NCBI GenBank assembly: GCA_025766275.1
Contig: JAFKAC010000002.1
Location: 248,001-312,000 of the forward strand
DNA length: 64,000 bases
Reading direction: 5' to 3'
From: Lactarius indigo
Lineage: Eukaryota; Basidiomycota; Agaricomycetes; Russulales; Russulaceae
Shown here: positions 11,528 through 21,270 of the stretch, in pieces
Position numbering within the stretch: the stretch's first letter is position 1
Layout of the letters: each line of letters opens with the position of its first letter
Position numbers and translations under genes: made by a program
The notes under the pieces: generated by a model
Database searches by the model: none
The model's input: the letters and a program-made list of their open reading frames with translations, nothing else
What the model was told of the DNA's origin: nothing

Positions 11528-14500
11528 CTAAGTACACACAAGTCCCATGTCATCGTTGTGCTTCTGCAGCAGGACACGCGGTAGTGACTTTGTGAAGCCG
11601 TCCGCAACCATATCCACAGTAGGAGTTCTAATGAGGGTGATGGTCCCCTTTTCGATGTACTCCCGAATGACATGATGCCGTATGGCAATGTGCTTAGACC
11701 GTCTCCCAGTGACAGGGTTCAAAGCCAAGTCAATGGCACCCTTATTGTCACCATGTAGTGGGATGGGGTCGTCGACCTCGTACCCGAGTTCCGTGAGGAA
11801 GCTCTGATACCACGCAGCCTGGTTAGCCACGTCAGTCATGGCCATGTATTCTGCTTCCGTTGTGTTTTGGGCAACAGTCTTTTGCTTGCGCGAAGACCAG
11901 CTTATTGCACCGTTAGCTAGTAAGAACACATAACCAGAGGTGGAGTGGCGGTCATCAGTCTGATCAGCCAGACTGGAATCAGTGTAGCCATGAAGGCCAT
12001 CGCCATTGGCGCCATCGTAGACAATACGCATATCCATAGTTCCTACTAAGTAGGATAGGACATACTGCGCAAGTCGCAGATGTTGTGGTGAAGGATTCGC
12101 TGCATACTGCGCCAAACGTGACACAGCGAAAGAGATATCTGGCCTAGTGCCAATCTGCACATAAAGCAGACTCCCAATTAAGGACTGGTAGTGGGAAATA
12201 TCTGAGGCAGTTGCCTGCGACGTATATTTAACCAAGTGCTCGTCAGCACCAGCGGGCAAGGGTGTGTTGTGTGGTGTGGCATCAGACATGCCAAAGCGTT
12301 CAAGGACATCCTTGATATAGCCAGACTGATCTATTTCGATGCGTCTGAGGGAGCGGTCGCGCACAATGCGCATACCAAGATAAGACTCTATCTCCCCGAG
12401 ATCTGTCATCTCATAGCGTTCAGATAAGTCCGACTTCAAACGCTTGATACCACTCAGCGAGGGACCCAGTATGGTGATGTCGTCAACGTAGACAATAACG
12501 AAGAGTGGATCATACCCCTCCCGTTGAGGCATCACATATATGCCAGCATCAGCAAACGTCTGCTTAAAGCCGAGTGCAGTGAGCACTCCATGGAATTGCA
12601 AGTTCCATGCGCGGGAGGCCTGTTTGAGACCATAGATCGCCTTAACTAGGCGACACACCTTCGTCTCAGAGCCAGTGACAGTGAAACCTTGTGGCTGCTC
12701 CATGTATATCTCCTCGTCAAGCACGCCATTGAGAAAAGCAGACTTAACATCCATCTGATGGATGTGCCAGTCCTCCAGCGCGGCCAACGCCAGAAGTAAA
12801 CGTAGCGACTCAAATCGTGCGACAGGAGAGAAGGTTTCATCAAAATCTACGCCAGGGATCTGCGTGAATCCCTTAGCCACCAAGCGAGCTCTGTAGCGGC
12901 CATCCGCTTTGAGCTTAAAGACCCATTTGGATTTTACTGCCTTACGGTTAGGCGGGAGATCCACTAACTCCCAAGTCCCGTTCTTAGCTAGGGCATCCAT
13001 TTCATACTGACACGCCTTAGTCCACTCTTCTGCAGCTGCAGACCGCATGGCCTCTGCATAAGTTGCAGGGTCTCGGCCCACAAAGGCAGCAGCCAGTAAC
13101 TCCGCATACCCCAGACGCCTGCCGCGCCATGCCGCATTGTCCGCATTGAAGTAACGCGGATTAGGGACAGGGGCACGAGCACTGCGCCTTGGTGCATTGT
13201 CCATCTCGCGCAACAGCTGACTACGCTGTGCACGATCCTCAAATCCCCCAGGCATTTCTGGTGAGGGAGGAGGGACATGGCGCATAATGCGCGTTGCACT
13301 AGGACGCGGCGGGGGTGAAGTGGGAGTGGCTTGCTCACGCTTAGGAGTGGTGGGCGGAGCTGGCAGAGCAGGTGGTGGAGTGGTGGGGCGTGGTTGGACT
13401 TGTGGGGGGTCTAGGAGCTTTTCAACATCCTCCTCCTCACTACTATTGGAGTGTGCAGGGGAGGGGGCTCGCATTGGTGGTAACGCCGGCGGGTGAGGCA
13501 CGGCAGTCACTGTTGTGCTAGGCACGACTGGTGGTGAAGGTGTGGGGTGTGTCTCAACACCCTGTAGGGACGGGAAGCTACTCTCGTCGAATGTCACATC
13601 CCTGGACACTCGGACAGAGCGGGTTGAGCGGTCCCAGAGCTTATAGCCCTTAGATTCGGGCTCAAACCCAATAAGCGTGACCTCAATGGCCTTCGCATCC
13701 AATTTGCGACGCTTATCAGCGGGTACGTGCATGTACCCCTTGCATCCGAAGACGCGAAGATGTGAGACATCGGGCACTTTGCCAGAGTGCCAGAGCTCAT
13801 AGGGAGTGCGCCACTTTAGCCCACGGACTGGAGAGCGGTTATAGATGTGCACAGCTGCGCACACTGCATGCTCCCAGAAGCCTTTAGACATGCCAGCTGT
13901 GTGAAGCATGGACATTGCCTTATCCATAATGGTGCGGTTAAACCGCTCGGCTTTTCCGTTGGACTGTGGTGAACCCGGCATCGTGAGGTGATGCTCTATC
14001 CCTTTCTGCTTAAGAATGTCCTGCGTGACACTCGACATGTACTCGCCACCGCGGTCAGAGTGCAGAGCGCGCAGTTTATGGCCAGACTGGGTTTCACCCC
14101 AGGCCAAATACATTTGCAGCGACTTAGCAAACTGATCCTTCGACTTAAGAAAGTGGACCACAGTGAACTTAGTGTGGTCGTCTATGAAGGTGGCAGTGTA
14201 GGTCGAGCCTTGCAGGGACTGAGTTTGCATAGGACCGGCGAGGTCACTGTGCACAATCTCAAATTGACGAGTTGTCCTTTTGTTGGAGGACGCAGAAAAG
14301 GGTTGGCGAGTGGATTTACCCATCTCGCACCCACGGCAGACTGTGTGGGCCGTGGTGGAGCTATCTATGTCCATGCCAGTAGTGGCAGAGGGACCATGCG
14401 CCTTCAGCGCCGCAGAGGAGATGTGTCCCATGCGTTGATGCCAGATATCAAGTGTGGCTGCACTTGATTTTGTGTGGGCATTGAGGCCGACGCTGGCTGC

Positions 14501-15052
14501 GTCCAACCAGTATAGGTTGTCCTCAAGGTAGCCTTTGGCCACACACTTTTGGTTGACAGATATTTTAAATGAGCCACTGTCAAAGGCAATCTCAGCACCC
14601 TTTTGTGCTAGGGCGCGCGTCGACAAGAAGCGCGTCTTCACCTGTGGCAGGTGTAGCACATTACTGAGGGTGATAGAGATGCCTTGGCTCGTTGTAAAGA
14701 CGACAGACCCGGCACCCACTTGGTCTATAGTGGACTTATCACCCAGGCATACAGTGCCTTTAGTTGGGGTGTAGTCCTTGAAGTCAGACCGATGTGGTGT
14801 TATGTGGTGTGTAGCACCACTGTCCATCATCCAACGCACACGCGAGGCGGCATACAAGGCAACACCGATTGATTCAGAGGCCCAATCTATCTTGGGCTCT
14901 ACAACCTCTGTAATGGAGGCGGTGGTAGGTACTAGGACATGACTATTGGCAGCCTTGTTGCCTGCTTTCTCCTTCTCCTTTGCGTCAGCCTCATCCTTCT
15001 TCCTCTTCCTGCAGTCAGGCTTGATATGGCCCTTTTGTTGCAGTAGTGGCAA
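11528..15052 (-). CDS. Copia pol (protease-integrase-RT-RNase H)
   Basis: About 1170 residues, open to the stop at 11530-11528. Features in order: second half of a zinc knuckle 'KGHIKPDCRK'; protease 'MMDSGATHHI'; integrase with 'HSDLAGPM', 'FIDDHTKF', 'LHSDRGGEY' and 'PQSNGKAERFNRT'; a Pro/Ser-rich linker; reverse transcriptase 'WHIHQMDVKSAFLNG' and 'VIVYVDDITILG'; RNase H 'QNTTEAEYMAMTD'. This is the standard Copia order and size. It is out of frame with gag by 1 nt at the A-run complementary to 15033-15036, in the middle of the zinc knuckle. Copia elements usually have one continuous gag-pol frame, so this is probably a 1-base loss; a real frameshift cannot be excluded. Confidence 0.9.
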   Translation of the reverse strand: MPLLQQKGHIKPDCRKRKKDEADAKEKEKAGNKAANSHVLVPTTASITEVVEPKIDWASESIGVALYAASRVRWMMDSGATHHITPHRSDFKDYTPTKGTVCLGDKSTIDQVGAGSVVFTTSQGISITLSNVLHLPQVKTRFLSTRALAQKGAEIAFDSGSFKISVNQKCVAKGYLEDNLYWLDAASVGLNAHTKSSAATLDIWHQRMGHISSAALKAHGPSATTGMDIDSSTTAHTVCRGCEMGKSTRQPFSASSNKRTTRQFEIVHSDLAGPMQTQSLQGSTYTATFIDDHTKFTVVHFLKSKDQFAKSLQMYLAWGETQSGHKLRALHSDRGGEYMSSVTQDILKQKGIEHHLTMPGSPQSNGKAERFNRTIMDKAMSMLHTAGMSKGFWEHAVCAAVHIYNRSPVRGLKWRTPYELWHSGKVPDVSHLRVFGCKGYMHVPADKRRKLDAKAIEVTLIGFEPESKGYKLWDRSTRSVRVSRDVTFDESSFPSLQGVETHPTPSPPVVPSTTVTAVPHPPALPPMRAPSPAHSNSSEEEDVEKLLDPPQVQPRPTTPPPALPAPPTTPKREQATPTSPPPRPSATRIMRHVPPPSPEMPGGFEDRAQRSQLLREMDNAPRRSARAPVPNPRYFNADNAAWRGRRLGYAELLAAAFVGRDPATYAEAMRSAAAEEWTKACQYEMDALAKNGTWELVDLPPNRKAVKSKWVFKLKADGRYRARLVAKGFTQIPGVDFDETFSPVARFESLRLLLALAALEDWHIHQMDVKSAFLNGVLDEEIYMEQPQGFTVTGSETKVCRLVKAIYGLKQASRAWNLQFHGVLTALGFKQTFADAGIYVMPQREGYDPLFVIVYVDDITILGPSLSGIKRLKSDLSERYEMTDLGEIESYLGMRIVRDRSLRRIEIDQSGYIKDVLERFGMSDATPHNTPLPAGADEHLVKYTSQATASDISHYQSLIGSLLYVQIGTRPDISFAVSRLAQYAANPSPQHLRLAQYVLSYLVGTMDMRIVYDGANGDGLHGYTDSSLADQTDDRHSTSGYVFLLANGAISWSSRKQKTVAQNTTEAEYMAMTDVANQAAWYQSFLTELGYEVDDPIPLHGDNKGAIDLALNPVTGRRSKHIAIRHHVIREYIEKGTITLIRTPTVDMVADGFTKSLPRVLLQKHNDDMGLVCT

Positions 15053-15849
15053 GTGAGACCAGAGTGGTCCTTCTTGCCCTTTTTGCCCGTCGACTTGACG
15101 GGGGCCACCTTGTTGAGGGAAGAGCCAGAGGGCCCGGCGCGGCGAGCTTCTTCCGACACTATGCGCGCAATTATTTCAGCGTGTTTGAGTGCGGAGGGGG
15201 CCCCACTGGCAAGGATGGTTGAGGCCAACACCTCATAAGAGGGCGGCAGTGCGTGGAGGAGAATGAGGCAGTATTGGACGTCAGAGACACCCATCTGCGC
15301 GTTGGAAAGGGCAACCCTTAGCTCATTGAGCTTGGCCAGCTGAGCGGCCATGGGTGCAGAGTCGTCGAGGCGGGCTTGCGTTAACTGGATCCACAAGTTA
15401 AAGATGGTGGTGCTGCCCGAAGCACCAGCGTATACGTCTCTCAGTTTGTCCCACTTCGCTTTGAAGGTGGCATAGACAATGTTGTCCGCCACAAGGGAGT
15501 AGACATCTGGCTTTAGGTAAAGGCAGAGGTACGCCTTGGAGCGACGCTGGACTGAATCCCACTCATCGGTAGTGATACCTGATGGGGGTGTGTCCAGAGT
15601 GAACACATCTTCAGCCTCATGCAGCGTGAGGATAGCCTCAATGGTCCCAGACCATTCGTTCCAGCCAGTGCCGTCAAACTGGGTGAGGTGGATGCCAGAT
15701 GGCATGCCAAAGTTGGCACTGTGGGCCTGAGAGAGACGTGTGGAGGGTGTGGACCCAGAAGGAGGAGGGAGTGAGCCTCCTGCAGAGCCACCAGTGGGGC
15801 TGGGAGGAGCACCAGCACCGGCAGCAGGGGTAGAGGATGAACCAGACAT
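14932..15849 (-). CDS. Copia gag (out of frame with pol)
   Basis: Starts at ATG 15849-15847. A low-complexity Gly/Pro/Ser N terminus is followed by a Copia-type Gag core ('GIHLTQFDGTGWNEW', 'AKWDKLRDVYAGAS') and a basic segment leading into 'TCHYCNK'. The CCHC knuckle is broken there: four A's stand where five would give 'CHYCNKKGHIKPDC'. After the break the frame runs on as unrelated sequence to 14932 and overlaps pol by about 120 nt. Confidence 0.85.
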   Translation of the reverse strand: MSGSSSTPAAGAGAPPSPTGGSAGGSLPPPSGSTPSTRLSQAHSANFGMPSGIHLTQFDGTGWNEWSGTIEAILTLHEAEDVFTLDTPPSGITTDEWDSVQRRSKAYLCLYLKPDVYSLVADNIVYATFKAKWDKLRDVYAGASGSTTIFNLWIQLTQARLDDSAPMAAQLAKLNELRVALSNAQMGVSDVQYCLILLHALPPSYEVLASTILASGAPSALKHAEIIARIVSEEARRAGPSGSSLNKVAPVKSTGKKGKKDHSGLTCHYCNKRAISSLTAGRGRRMRLTQRRRRKQATRLPIVMS

Positions 15850-16619
15850 TGGGATGATTTATCTGTCGCCGAGGAGCAGTCAGCGACAGTTCTTCATAGT
15901 TGCAAGACATAAAGATAGAGGGGGTACCACTCCTGTCTGTGATTCTGTAAGGCCAGAACGCTAACGCGTCCTGCCTCCTGATAGTATGCCAGTGATACAA
16001 GGGCTAGGCCCAGGTTGAGAGAGTCCCTTTGCCATACCATGAGCCAGCTGCCAGCCAGGACGTGTCTAAGACACAGCTCAAATGGTTTGCGTCAGGGGGA
16101 AGGTGAAGGGATTGCTTTCAGAGCCCAAGGCTGTCTACCTCAGCCTCCTCGGCCTGTTGGTTGCCTCATCGCCACAAGTGGCTTTACTGAATCCTTTCCC
16201 ATTGCCGCTACAAGGTAGGTATCTGGTTGCAGAACACCATAATGGTGAACACCCCCCAGAGCCTGAACCAGGTTTTACACTCCCATGGTGAGGAGATCCT
16301 GCGCCCAGTGTGGAGCACCAGAGACAGCTGGCACTAAGCTCCACAATACACAGCCCAGTGGGCCATGCACGCCTGGATATTTTGAAGTTAAGGGGCTACC
16401 AGACCCAGTCTCCTTGCGCATAGCGCAGGGGCTAGGAAAACAGTAGGGGTGAAAGTAGGACTACTGGGCAGTACATACACAGGAGGTTCCTCAGCAGAGA
16501 CAAGTGGCGCCCCACTGCTCTCTGCCTTGGGCAAGGCTGGTAAGGCCCCAGACAGACCTTAGCCTGGTGTGTCCTCCTAGGAAGACAGTGACCAGCCAAG
16601 TGGAGTGGCTAGGGCACCA
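15850..16619 (-). other. Copia leader between 5' LTR and gag
   Basis: About 770 bp of untranslated leader on the minus strand. No gene or known domain was recognised. It is longer than usual for Copia and probably holds packaging signals (inference). Confidence 0.5.
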
Positions 16620-16631
16620 GGGCCCATAACC
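16620..16631 (-). other. Copia primer binding site (half-tRNA type)
   Basis: Next to the 5' LTR the minus strand reads GGTTATGGGCCC. The plus strand, GGGCCCATAACC, resembles the anticodon arm of initiator tRNA-Met (GGGCUCAUAACC in many eukaryotes, recalled), with CAT as the anticodon. This is the half-tRNA priming known for Drosophila copia. Confidence 0.6.
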
Positions 16632-17248
16632 TGATGAACAGCACACATAGATAGCATACTCACAGAGTGACAAAGTGTTCTGTGGTGAGATAGGCTGGGT
16701 GGCTGGAAGCAGCAACAGGGAAGTCTTGACAAGGTAAAGCAAGAGTGTCTGGCACACAGCAGTGAGAGAACTGATAATGGTATTACAGAAGAGAAGACAT
16801 ACCTGGCACACAGCAGTGAGAGAACTGATGTGGACCAGGGCGTACAAGCAGTCTACTTATACTGTACAGAGGCGTGACACTAGTACAAGGTAAGTAACTA
16901 TAGGTCACAGAATACAAGGAGCGCATTGTTCTACAACAGGGCAAAGGAGTGTGCATATGGAGAACAAGGCGTATAGAACAAGAAGGGTCCAGACTAAGAT
17001 GATATCATAATGACATCACAATAAAGATATATCTAAAGGAAGAACAAAGACGTAGTACAATGACAAGTCCAGAGGAGTCCGCATGATGTCATAGTACATG
17101 ATGTCATAGGTGACGCAATGATAAGTAATAGATTGTACAGATCAAAACAGTATCTAATCTACAAGTCCTTTATATCTAATCTAAAGCAGTCCATGCTGCA
17201 AGTCCGGTCCGTACGAGCCGCTAAGTGCGCAAGGGTCACTTATCAACA
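16632..17248 (-). repeat. Copia 5' LTR (right copy)
   Basis: 617 bp, matching the left copy base for base as far as compared. It is followed by TSD CGAAG at 17249-17253. Confidence 0.93.
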
Positions 17249-18302
17249 CGAAGTCCCGAATACTCAGCTCACCCCATGGACGCCTCTTGCATCAGCAGAG
17301 GGACCCATCACCGCGCAAGAATGGGCCCATATCGTCACCCGATTCCCAGATCCAACCACCACCCCGGACGACGAATCCACCGTCGTCCACGTCTTCCGAA
17401 ACGATCGCGGCGAACGAGAACCCATCGCCGCTATCCCCCCAAGCGACGACCTCATCGGCGTTCGCGGAATTTTCCCGAGCAACGACCAGCGTTCAAGCAC
17501 TGATGGAGTACGAGTTGGAGGGTTGGAGGAGAGTGGCAGCGGTGTGGCAGAAGGAACAACTCGACTCAGCAGCGGCCCGACTGAGGGAGATGCGAGAGCG
17601 GCGGCAGCGATGGCGGCAGCTGAGGCTGGCCATGACGACGAAGATTACTACCCGTCAGCACACTCCTTCTTACGAACGAAGCGCGACGCTGATCATCCCG
17701 GCGTCACGCCATGGCTCGTCTACACCGACGGCTCCCCCATGTATCGAGGACGTGTGCGCGTGCCTGGCGCCGCCGATCACCGTCCGTTCACCGCCGCCGA
17801 CGACCCCGCGCATGTCATTGCGCCTGAGGGGTTCCGGGCGAACCGACGACCCCATTACATTCGATACCCCATCACCGGACCCGACGGAGTAGAGAGGGAC
17901 GCCTCGCACGTCCAGATCATTGGAGGAGCGGACCCGATGATATTGGGGGTCATACCGGGCTCACCACATGTGTACGGTAAGCCCTTTTACGCCGAACCCC
18001 ACGTATCCGCCGCACTTCGCCCCACGTACCTGCACGAGGACTTGGTCGTCTTCGAAGCAGACAAGATCACCGACCGTGCCCTCAACCGCATCAACGACAA
18101 GTCCCTCACGGCGGAGGTCACGCGCTTCCGCGCGGCCAGCTACGAGCTGGATCGACTTCGCGCTCGGCTGAGCCAGATCCGCGCCATGATCGAATGCGCA
18201 CAGGACGACAGGCGCGACTCCATTTATCGACTGGAGCGCGCCACGGCGTTGGAGCGTATTGCCGAAGAACAACGAGAGTGGCTGGCGCGAGACTTTCGGT
18301 GA
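17249..18302 (+). CDS. Gypsy-1 post-chromodomain module (3' end of pol)
   Basis: C-terminal continuation of Gypsy-1 pol after the Copia insertion, ending TGA 18300-18302. It is low-complexity at first. Then comes a segment alignable with the extra modules of Gypsy-2 and Gypsy-3: a short conserved block around 'ILGVIPGSPHVYG', then 'ITDRALNRINDKSLTAEV', then a heptad-rich helix ('YELDRLRARLSQIRAMI') likely to form a coiled coil. Unlike the other two families it ends without zinc knuckles ('EWLARDFR'). The function is unknown; an accessory role in assembly or RNA binding is inference only. Confidence 0.75.
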
Positions 18303-18331
18303 GTCGGGGTCTCACGCTGAAAAGGGGGTGA

Positions 18332-18862
18332 TGTCACGTTTCGACTATACTCGGTAATGCGGAGTTGACCCTTACTGTACCGGTTGTCACTACGGCTGTA
18401 AGGTATATTAGTGACGGACTTACTTACGGTGATACGGTAGTGCGATAGGCGATAAGGACTCGATAGCTGACTGATGACCGATGCCACTAGTACTGGTACT
18501 AGTAGTATTAGGGTTCGCGTTGTTTCTGCGATACGTTGGACGCTACTTTACTGTGACTCATAGCAGCGCTTCAAAGCCTGCTCGACTTGTATTTATACTG
18601 TCTTGCGAAGACCAAGATACGCCATCTTGGTCTTCTTGAATTGTCACTTGTCTCTTCTTTTCTTCTCGCTTTCTCTCTCTCTTCTAAATTGTCCGACCTT
18701 GCTTCAGAACTCAAGACATCGCTAGGACTTGCCGGTATACCTTCGCATATTTACCAAGGCAAGGGCTTGGACCTCCGAGTCTTCAAGTCAGCACATCGAT
18801 ACATCGCTAAGTCGTTATCGCCACTCGAGCTCAAGTCGAGCTAACGTCGTGATGACGTTACA
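18332..18862 (+). repeat. Gypsy-1 3' LTR
   Basis: 531 bp. It differs from the 5' LTR at about five sites, each a C/T or G/A change at a CpG. It is followed by TSD CTGAA 18863-18867. Confidence 0.93.
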
Positions 18863-18867
18863 CTGAA

Positions 18868-19629
18868 GAGAGTTTGTGGGACGATCTACAAGTTGTAAAT
18901 GATATATACCATACCTGGAGAAGGTCTTCAAAATCCCGCGCAGCCAGTTTCTTCATCGCAGAGGCGTTGTTTCCAAATTTGCGAATAACTGCGCGCCCGA
19001 AGATTGGCATGTCCCAATACCTAGATGACAGGTGAGAATGATTGAAATGTTATCGCACTGAGTGGTTGTACCGCCGGTTTAATTCCTGGATGGCATCGCC
19101 ACCTTGAGCGTAAAGTATTCGAATGATGTGGGTGAAAGTTGCTTGCCACACTCCCAATTCAAATTCATGCAGTAGATCAACGACAAAGAAAGAATGGAAG
19201 TCAGCCCCATGTGAACCAACAAGCCAAGAGAACGTGTTCTGATGGCAGATGAGAAGGGAATTAGAATACATCCAATATGATTTACTTACTTGTGTTGGCG
19301 TCAATGAGCCCTTTCCAAGGATGTTTAAGATAGTTACAGAGTTGATGGGCACACCTTTCACATAGATCTTGTGTCAGGCTTTCTCAACGAGTTGCCTGTG
19401 AAGGTGATTGTCTATACGTGCAAGCCGTTTGCGGCGCTTGATGTCCACCTTGGTGCCCAGTTCGGCAATTTGATCCTTCTCAACAACACATCGCGGGCAT
19501 GGATGTTTCCCAAGAAATCTGATACAAGTAAGTAGGACTCTGTGTAACGTATTAGAGACAGAGCCATAGGAATATGGGCCACGTACTTCTTGGGGTAGTC
19601 AGCCGAATATGTGAATATACGAGGGTAGA
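18868..19629 (-). pseudogene. Plavaka-like transposase, segment 4 of 5
   Basis: Central part of the transposase, read from 19629 downward. Motifs in order: 'PRIFTYSADYPKK' (straddling the solo-LTR site), 'CPRC'-type Cys region near 19480-19500 ('VVEKDQIAELGTK'), 'VVDLLHEFELGVWQATFTH', 'IRILYAQGGDAIQELNRRY', 'MPIFGRAVIRKFGNNASAMK' and 'KLAARDFEDLLQ'. The exons are separated by several introns of about 50 nt, for example one around 19235-19290 and one whose donor is at 18914. That last intron holds the Gypsy-1 insertion. 'DLLHEFELGVW' is a hallmark of Plavaka proteins. Confidence 0.85.
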
Positions 19630-20141
19630 TGTTACGCTCCACCGGCGTTAGTCCAACTTGGACTTAGTGTAGGCGTAATCGACTTAGCGAAGATAAGTGA
19701 ATGGGGACCACGTGTCAACCCAACACGGACTGAACAGGGGCACACCGGCTCATGCTGCAGTCAAAGAATAGAAGAAGAGTATCCCTTGGTGGATACAAGC
19801 GGAAGTACACTTAGTTCGAGACTAAGGCAAGCAAGAGACGAGTCAAGTGGTGGATTGAAGAAGACCAAGATGGGGACTCTTGGTCTTCCAGGACGACTAC
19901 TTATACAAATACGCGCGGGCTTTAAAGCGCCGCTAGAAAGTAACTTAACCAGTAGTGTAACTAGCTCGAACCCTAGTACAGCTATCCTAGGAATGAGTCA
20001 TACATGAGTCACAATCACATGCGAACTACTATGCTGACTGATGCGATGTAAGAGTCCATGACTAATACTGATACCGGACCGTAGTCATAACCGGTCATGA
20101 GTCATCCACAACACGTAATTAGTCCGTACCGTAACAGTAGA
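19625..20141. other. TSD GTAGA pair around solo LTR
   Basis: GTAGA at 19625-19629 and again at 20137-20141. Taking one copy and the LTR out rejoins the transposase codons for 'IKRRVYPRIFTYSADY'. Confidence 0.88.
19630..20136 (-). mobile_element. solo LTR, Gypsy-1-related, minus strand
   Basis: 507 bp, TGTTACG...CGTAACA, with TSD GTAGA on both sides. On the minus strand it has a TATA-like element and then ATCTTGGTCTT, the same primer 11-mer as Gypsy-1, in a similar hairpin (19859-19885). The family is therefore related to Gypsy-1, although the rest is diverged. It was left by recombination between two LTRs. Confidence 0.88.
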
Positions 20142-20539
20142 CGCGTCTCTTGATTCCATCCTGGAAGTCAAAGGGAATGCCATGGGCATAAGCGTCCATG
20201 AACTCGTCATCCAGGATGACTGCCCAAATGGATTGAACAAGCTCATGTCGGAGGTGCGTGAGCATCTCCTTGGTCGCAGCTTTGCCAAAGATCCTGATAT
20301 ACTCGTCTTGGACTGAGTCATCAAGCTTTAAGTAGAATAGCGTTAGTTGAAGGGATAAATTAAGGCATCAGTGTATTTACCTCGGGGATATACACCAGGC
20401 GATGAGCCGAAAAGGTAGAGGGTTTGGCTCTTTCATACTTTGATTGATTGCCAATATACATATATATAGGCCACAGTGACGCGTTCCTGAAACTTGTGAG
20501 GTGCGTTGAGTCAGACCATAGCATCATTGATATGACTAC
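20137..20539 (-). pseudogene. Plavaka-like transposase, segment 3 of 5
   Basis: Two exons, 20539-20381 and 20325-20137, with a 55-nt intron (20326-20380). Motifs: 'ISMMLWSDSTHLTSFRNASL', 'WPIYMYIGNQSKYERAKPS', 'AHRLVYIPE', then 'FGKAATKEMLTHLRHELVQS', 'IWAVILDDEFMDAYAHGI' and 'DFQDGIKRRVY'. These blocks are strongly characteristic of Plavaka transposases. No stop or frameshift was seen in the exons. Confidence 0.88.
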
Positions 20540-21270
20540 TGTCATGAACTCCCCTGCTATCTTTCCTCTTCTGTCCTTATCTGATCCATCCCCTTTCTTG
20601 GTAGTTACCTTTCCATGCCTTCCTTATCTGATCATTCTAGCACCTTCTGTGCTATTCTTGTTCACCCTTCTCCCGCCTTGCTGGCATGACACCATCTTGC
20701 ACGATGTTGACACCACCTTGCCAGCACATATCTTTCTATCTATAGCAACCAGTAGCACTATGCGCTCAGGCGCAATCCTGTACTATATAAGGAACCCTGT
20801 AGTGCGCCTTAGCTCCTTAGCTTTGGCTTAATCAACTATCTGCGTTGTATCTCCATTGACTCCTTGAGTGCCTCAGTCTCTTCAGCACTCAAGCCCTTGA
20901 CCCAGAACCTCTGACCCTTGACCCTTATCCTCTTTGGGTCATTCCCCTCTCAGCCTCTGTGCAGGCTTCCCCTTGACTTCGCTCCTACCCTCTTCTGTCT
21001 TACTGGTCAGCCCAGGGACACATGACCTTTGGACTTAGGCCACCGAGCTCGTCCATTGCTACAGACTCAGTCACCTTAGCACAAGGGGCTGTTACAGAAG
21101 GACCTTCCCACCTTAGTACAGGGGGATTGCCACCGACTCAGTTACCTCGGTGTAAGAAATGTTACAGATGACCTTAGGAGTCCTTCCACTCAGTGGGGAT
21201 CCGACTCAGAGTCCTTTGCCTTAGGCAGGATCTGTTACAGAACGACGCACGCCCCCGCAGAGGCGTGACA
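20540..21270 (+). mobile_element. solo LTR, 731 bp
   Basis: TGTCATG...GCGTGACA, flanked by ACTAC (20535-20539 and 21271-21275). It contains TATATAA near 20784, and about 33 nt later a stretch ending 'agctttggctt', similar to the Gypsy-3 primer sequence. No internal coding sequence remains. It splits the transposase codons for 'EAVV|ISMMLWSD'. Confidence 0.85.

Larger units (their letters stand above)
10892..17248 (-). mobile_element. Copia element (Ty1/Copia), nested in Gypsy-1, minus strand
   Basis: 617-bp LTRs lie at 10892-11508 and 16632-17248. They look identical in sequence and are flanked by CGAAG (10887-10891 and 17249-17253). On the minus strand the LTR reads TGTTGATAAG...CTGTTCATCA. 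The internal order protease, integrase, reverse transcriptase, RNase H is the Copia order. It is inserted in the last part of Gypsy-1 pol. Identical LTRs mark it as a recent insertion. Confidence 0.95.
4600..18862 (+). mobile_element. Gypsy-1: Ty3/Gypsy chromovirus, split by a nested Copia element
   Basis: 531-bp LTRs lie at 4600-5130 and 18332-18862, both starting TGTCACG and ending GTTACA, flanked by CTGAA. The internal order is gag, protease, RT, RNase H, integrase, chromodomain and an extra coiled-coil module. A Copia element (10892-17248) sits inside the last module; without it and its duplicated target site the element is about 7.9 kb. A purine tract (aaaagggggtga, 18320-18331) precedes the 3' LTR. 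The coding region carries two in-frame TGA codons (5939, 7297). The two LTRs differ at about five positions, all of which look like CpG transitions. Confidence 0.93.

Noticed and set aside
17118..17248. N-terminal part of the long ORF starting at 17118
   Set aside because: This part is Copia LTR sequence fused by chance to the Gypsy-1 module; the real coding sequence begins after the TSD at 17249-17253.
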